DNA of 64,000 bases from assembly GCF_016907925.1 (NCBI RefSeq), contig NZ_JAFBCZ010000030.1, positions 1-64,000 of the forward strand, written 5' to 3'. The translations under genes and the position numbers were made by a program. Positions 61,215 through 64,000 of this stretch are shown here, piece by piece. The notes under the pieces were generated by a model, which saw nothing but the letters and a program-made list of their open reading frames with translations, had not been told where the DNA came from and made no database searches. Numbering within the stretch: position 1 is the first letter of the stretch; the number at the start of each line of letters is the position of its first letter. Source of the stretch: Herpetosiphon giganteus. Lineage in GTDB: Bacteria; Chloroflexota; Chloroflexia; Chloroflexales; Herpetosiphonaceae.

Positions 61215-62585
61215 CTACAACGGCAACATACGTTTGCGCATTGCCCGCCGCCGATCAATATTCCACGCCAAACCCAGCCCCACCAAAATAATCAGCCCAA
61301 TTCCAACAATTTTTAGCCGCAGATTGAGTGATTTGAGCAATTCTGCTGCTTGGTTGCGGCCATTGCTATCGCCAAGTTGGCTAAATAAATTGGCGGCCTG
61401 CTCAATATTTTTGCGCGCTGCAACAATCCGAATGCCGTTCAAATCGCGGCGGGCGGTTTCGAGCAATTGCTGAGCTTTTAAGCCTTGTTCGGCGCGTTGC
61501 AAATAATCGTTGAGCACTTTTTGGCGCTCAATTTGGGCCAAATCGGCAAACAGCGGCAAGGCTTGCTCAATCGAAGTTTTGGCTTCGGCATAGCGGCCTT
61601 CCAACAGCGCTACCCGCGCGGCGGCAGCTGCATCTTCAGCTTGCACACCTTTGCGTGCCTGTTCGCGCAAGGCCGCAATCGCTGGATCATCCTTGATTGT
61701 CAGGGCAGTTTCGGCAGCAGCCAAGGCTTCGCTATATTGGCCAGCGGCGATCGCCGTTTCAATGCTTGCTTGATCAAAAGCCACACTCGGAGCCTGTTTC
61801 CAGCCACCATCGATCCAGGTTGGCAGCTGAGCGAGCCATTCGCTTTCGAGGCTTTCGGCACTGAGGCTATAGGCTTGGCTAAGCGCTGAACGATAGCCGC
61901 TGGCGGTGCGCAAGGCCTCTAAAAAAGCCAAAAAGCGCGCCATGCCATAGCGCTGAATCAAAAACGAAACCATCGACCAACTTTGGGGATAGCCCAAGGC
62001 CGGATTATCGTAGACCGCACCAGCACTATCTAAAGTTCGCCATGGCGCTAGTTGGTTATTTTCGAGTGCTTGTTTGAGCAAAGCAATTTTGTAGCCACTT
62101 TGGCTGGTCGGCACTTCCACATATTGAGCAATGCCTTCTTGCCACATCGTGCTTAAACGGCCATCGGAAAGCTCAGCAGCAATAATATGCATCAATTCAT
62201 GGCGCACATTGTTGCGCAATTCCTCGTCGCTCATGCCAATGGTTTGTTGCACTGCAATGCTAATTTCGCGCCGCCCAGTGTGGGCGTGAGCCACAATGCC
62301 TTCGAGGTAGCGCGCCGCCGGATTGACCTGTTGATATAGTTCTTTAGTGGGGTAGATTCGCAGGGTCAGTGGTGGCGCAGGCCGATAGCCAATGATCGCC
62401 GTCACTTCCTCGTAAATTGGGTCGCTATAGCCAGCGTAGCGCTCGGCCTCGGCTTCGCTACCTTGAGGATACAAAATTGAAATATAGGTAGTTTTGCGTT
62501 CAAGCCATTGGGGAAGTTCGGCTTGGGCAAGCGCAGGCCGCGGCCAAACCAGCAGGATTAAGAGTAAACACAACAATCGGCGCAT
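61215..62585 (-). CDS. MA-family gluzincin-type peptidase with C-terminal helical repeats
   Basis: A 456-residue exported peptidase. After a signal peptide (1-20), the zinc motif is HELMH (His129, Glu130, His133) and a third ligand is likely Glu150 in WQEGIAQY. A helical, Ala/Glu-rich segment (about 265-425) with repeats like AALLEGRYAEA follows, then a C-terminal membrane helix (about 428-447) and a basic tail. It should sit on the membrane facing outside. No substrate is known. Confidence 0.87.
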   Translation of the reverse strand: MRRLLCLLLILLVWPRPALAQAELPQWLERKTTYISILYPQGSEAEAERYAGYSDPIYEEVTAIIGYRPAPPLTLRIYPTKELYQQVNPAARYLEGIVAHAHTGRREISIAVQQTIGMSDEELRNNVRHELMHIIAAELSDGRLSTMWQEGIAQYVEVPTSQSGYKIALLKQALENNQLAPWRTLDSAGAVYDNPALGYPQSWSMVSFLIQRYGMARFLAFLEALRTASGYRSALSQAYSLSAESLESEWLAQLPTWIDGGWKQAPSVAFDQASIETAIAAGQYSEALAAAETALTIKDDPAIAALREQARKGVQAEDAAAAARVALLEGRYAEAKTSIEQALPLFADLAQIERQKVLNDYLQRAEQGLKAQQLLETARRDLNGIRIVAARKNIEQAANLFSQLGDSNGRNQAAELLKSLNLRLKIVGIGLIILVGLGLAWNIDRRRAMRKRMLPL

Positions 62586-62634
62586 TGGTAGATCCCTTTC
62601 CTATGCGCCAATTGTACCATGGCTCAACTTAGCA

Positions 62635-63042
62635 TTACCACGAACCGATTGAATCGCCGCTCTTGCTTGCCCACGAACCGCCTGAATCAGCACCACTTGA
62701 AGTCAATGACTCAAGCTCAAAAAAATCTGGATCAATCGGAGTGTGCAAGACGTTTGGCAAATGAACAGCTGGATCTTGATAGGTGTTGTAGCGCCAACGC
62801 GGCTTTTTGCGCGCAATTGTTGGGTCGTGCGCGCGCCGCGGCTCTAAGCGCGCTTGTAACGAGCGCGGGCGAAAAAAGATGATCCAGAGCGCATAACTCG
62901 ACAAGAGCAACGTTGGAACCGTCACAATTGCCAAAAGCAGATTCAGCAAGCTCCAAGGCAACAGCAATTGCACAATGATCAAGCTTAACGAGCCAAGCCA
63001 TACGATCACGGTTGGTTTATGCGGAGCAAGTTTTTGCACCAT
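62635..63042 (-). CDS. Membrane protein with G-S-W tail (135 aa)
   Basis: Two hydrophobic helices (about 11-55) are followed by a basic region with RKKPRWRYNTYQDPA and a short Gly/Ser tail that ends GGSWASKSGDSIGSW. The start ATG at 63042 has AAAGGA nine bases upstream, which overlaps the stop codon of the next gene upstream, so translation is coupled. It is the last of three neighbouring genes with a C-terminal G-S-W. No known family. Confidence 0.75.
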   Translation of the reverse strand: MVQKLAPHKPTVIVWLGSLSLIIVQLLLPWSLLNLLLAIVTVPTLLLSSYALWIIFFRPRSLQARLEPRRAHDPTIARKKPRWRYNTYQDPAVHLPNVLHTPIDPDFFELESLTSSGADSGGSWASKSGDSIGSW

Positions 63043-63056
63043 CACAATCATTCCTT

Positions 63057-63524
63057 TTACCACGAGCCGCTTGAATCGCCGCTGCTGCTATCGGATGAAC
63101 TGCTGCTCGAATCGCTCGACCACGAGCCACCAGAATCGCCACTTGACCACGAGCCACCAGAATCACCGCTCGACCATGAACCGCTATCAAAGCTCGATGA
63201 ACTGCCCGAATCGTTATTCGACCACGAACCACTATCAAAGCTTGAGCTACTATCGTTCGACCAACCAGAATTCTGGTTGGAATCCATCGACTGGCCGATA
63301 TACATCCCTGTTGCTATATCAGCGCCTGTATGCGAATGATGATCAGAATGATGGTGATTGTGATGAAACGTTGGATTATTGTGATGCTGATGGCGGCGTT
63401 GCCCATTTGAGCGATAGTGTGAAGTATCGCCTTTTACGATCTTGATAATGGTCGATAGAAGAGCCAAAATCGCAAATCCAATGATGAATATGGGGATAAA
63501 CGCGCCGATAGCTGAAAGCTCCAT
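63057..63524 (-). CDS. Membrane protein with His-rich part and G-S-W repeat tail (155 aa)
   Basis: One membrane helix (about 6-28) is followed by a His-rich part (about 37-67, with HHNHHHSDHHSH) and a long tail of Ser/Asp/Gly/Trp units such as SSGDSGGSW and FDSGSW ending GDSSGSW. The tail coding DNA is nearly the same as in the next gene upstream. A GGAG site precedes the ATG. The His-rich part may bind metal (inference). Family unknown. Confidence 0.8.
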   Translation of the reverse strand: MELSAIGAFIPIFIIGFAILALLSTIIKIVKGDTSHYRSNGQRRHQHHNNPTFHHNHHHSDHHSHTGADIATGMYIGQSMDSNQNSGWSNDSSSSFDSGSWSNNDSGSSSSFDSGSWSSGDSGGSWSSGDSGGSWSSDSSSSSSDSSSGDSSGSW

Positions 63525-63549
63525 AACTTCTCCCTTGCTAACCTAATTG

Positions 63550-63999
63550 TTACCACGAGCCGCTTGAATCGCCGCTACTGCTATCGGATGAACTGCTGCT
63601 CGAATCGCTCGACCACGAGCCGCCCGAATCGCCACTTGACCACGAACTGCCCGAATCGCCACTTGACCACGAGCCGCCCGAATCGCCACTTGACCACGAA
63701 CTGCCCGAATCGTTATGCGACCATGAACCGCTATCAAAGCTTGAGCTACTATCGTTCGACCAGTTCGAATCCCACGATTGGGCGGCATGCATGCCAGCGG
63801 CAAAGCCCATGCTTGCAGCGCGATCATCAGTAGCAAAGTGATTGTGCCCAGACTGCTGCATCGTTGGATGTTGATGCAACGATGGGTGTATATGTTGCTG
63901 ATGAAACGAAGAATTATATCGACGGCCACGATACTGATTCGGATTGATATTCGATTGATAGTAATTAGGATTTTTGGCAGCTCGAATAATATGTCGCAC
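63550..63999 (-). CDS. Paralogue with G-S-W repeat tail, cut by the window edge
   Basis: The readable part (149 codons from 63999) has a basic Asn/Gln/Tyr-rich opening, a His-containing stretch (HIHPSLHQHP), and the same FDSGSW and SSGDSGGSW units ending GDSSGSW as the gene at 63057. The N-terminal membrane helix expected by comparison is missing because the frame probably continues beyond 64000. The tail nucleotide sequence is almost identical to its neighbour's, which suggests recent duplication or gene conversion. Confidence 0.7.
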   Translation of the reverse strand: MRHIIRAAKNPNYYQSNINPNQYRGRRYNSSFHQQHIHPSLHQHPTMQQSGHNHFATDDRAASMGFAAGMHAAQSWDSNWSNDSSSSFDSGSWSHNDSGSSWSSGDSGGSWSSGDSGSSWSSGDSGGSWSSDSSSSSSDSSSGDSSGSW

Positions 64000-64000
64000 C

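Noticed and set aside
63019-63339. Plus-strand frame with repeated HEPPESPLD-like units
   Set aside because: It is the antisense shadow of the G-S-W repeat tails; the minus frames have membrane helices and binding sites.
63100-63740. Possible CRISPR-like direct repeats
   Set aside because: The repeats are contiguous short units inside reading frames, with no unique spacers and no cas genes.

Overview
The window looks like a chromosomal segment of a filamentous Chloroflexota bacterium, most likely Herpetosiphon or a close relative. This rests on recognising the gene set and style and was not checked by any search. Supporting points are SpoVS next to RNase Y, a Ser/Thr kinase with an extracellular tail, a Tad-type secretion cluster, a PIP-synthase/GT4 lipid pair, gyrA with an intein, and intergenic regions full of short repeats. 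Coding density is high, genes lie in short operons on both strands with frequent 4-bp ATGA/GTGA overlaps, and no rRNA, CRISPR array, phage or insertion sequence is seen. The DNA is core chromosome with interesting protein architectures rather than an accessory island.

Layout. 1-3.9 kb: an unrecognised gene, then rny and spoVS. 3.9-8.1 kb: a small hypothetical gene, a kinase fused to a CAP domain, and a LacI-type regulator with a PfkB sugar kinase. 8.2-11.9 kb: parA-parB, a GT4 glycosyltransferase, a CDP-alcohol phosphotransferase and tRNA-Arg. 12.1-16.1 kb: an HSL-type esterase and a tandem ADP-glucose pyrophosphorylase pair, one copy with a degenerate nucleotide loop. 16.2-21 kb: two DinB-like paralogues, an ArsA-type ATPase, a DedA/YqaA-like membrane protein and a MurJ-like flippase. 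21-25.2 kb: a PPOX-like gene, a linked unknown gene, an SRPBCC gene, a PglC/PglD-like pair and an M28-peptidase-like membrane protein. 25.2-33.4 kb: PepSY/cytochrome c/small membrane protein unit, GNAT, fmt, hutH, two exported proteins and a wHTH protein.

33.7-37 kb: gyrA carrying a 231-residue mini-intein. 37-40 kb: a tandem pair of unknown 2-TM proteins, DUF2227 and DoxX. 40-43 kb: ffh, rpsP (with an extra C-terminal domain), khpA and rimM. 43-45.8 kb: an L,D-transpeptidase and a Ppx/GppA-HD protein. 45.8-51.9 kb: DUF192 and a tad operon (tadC, tadB, tadA, a receiver-CpaE fusion, cpaB). 52-57.5 kb: a five-gene unit of glycosidase, ogt, a transglutaminase-like protein, LuxC-type acyl-CoA reductase and acyl-CoA dehydrogenase. 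57.5-61 kb: tRNA-Leu, tRNA-Pro, queD-queE and a polysaccharide flippase. 61.2-64 kb: a MA-type peptidase and three neighbouring proteins with Gly-Ser-Asp-Trp tails ending in G-S-W; the last runs to the window edge.

Common themes are envelope and surface functions (kinase-CAP, lipid glycosylation, flippases, L,D-transpeptidase, Tad machinery, GSW-tail proteins) and translation/secretion housekeeping. The most noteworthy items are the gyrA mini-intein, the S16 fusion, the kinase-CAP fusion, the GlgC/degenerate-GlgC pair, the GSW-tail gene cluster, and three families of intergenic repeats (a double-hairpin element, heptamer tracts, and 9-bp CACGAAG tracts).
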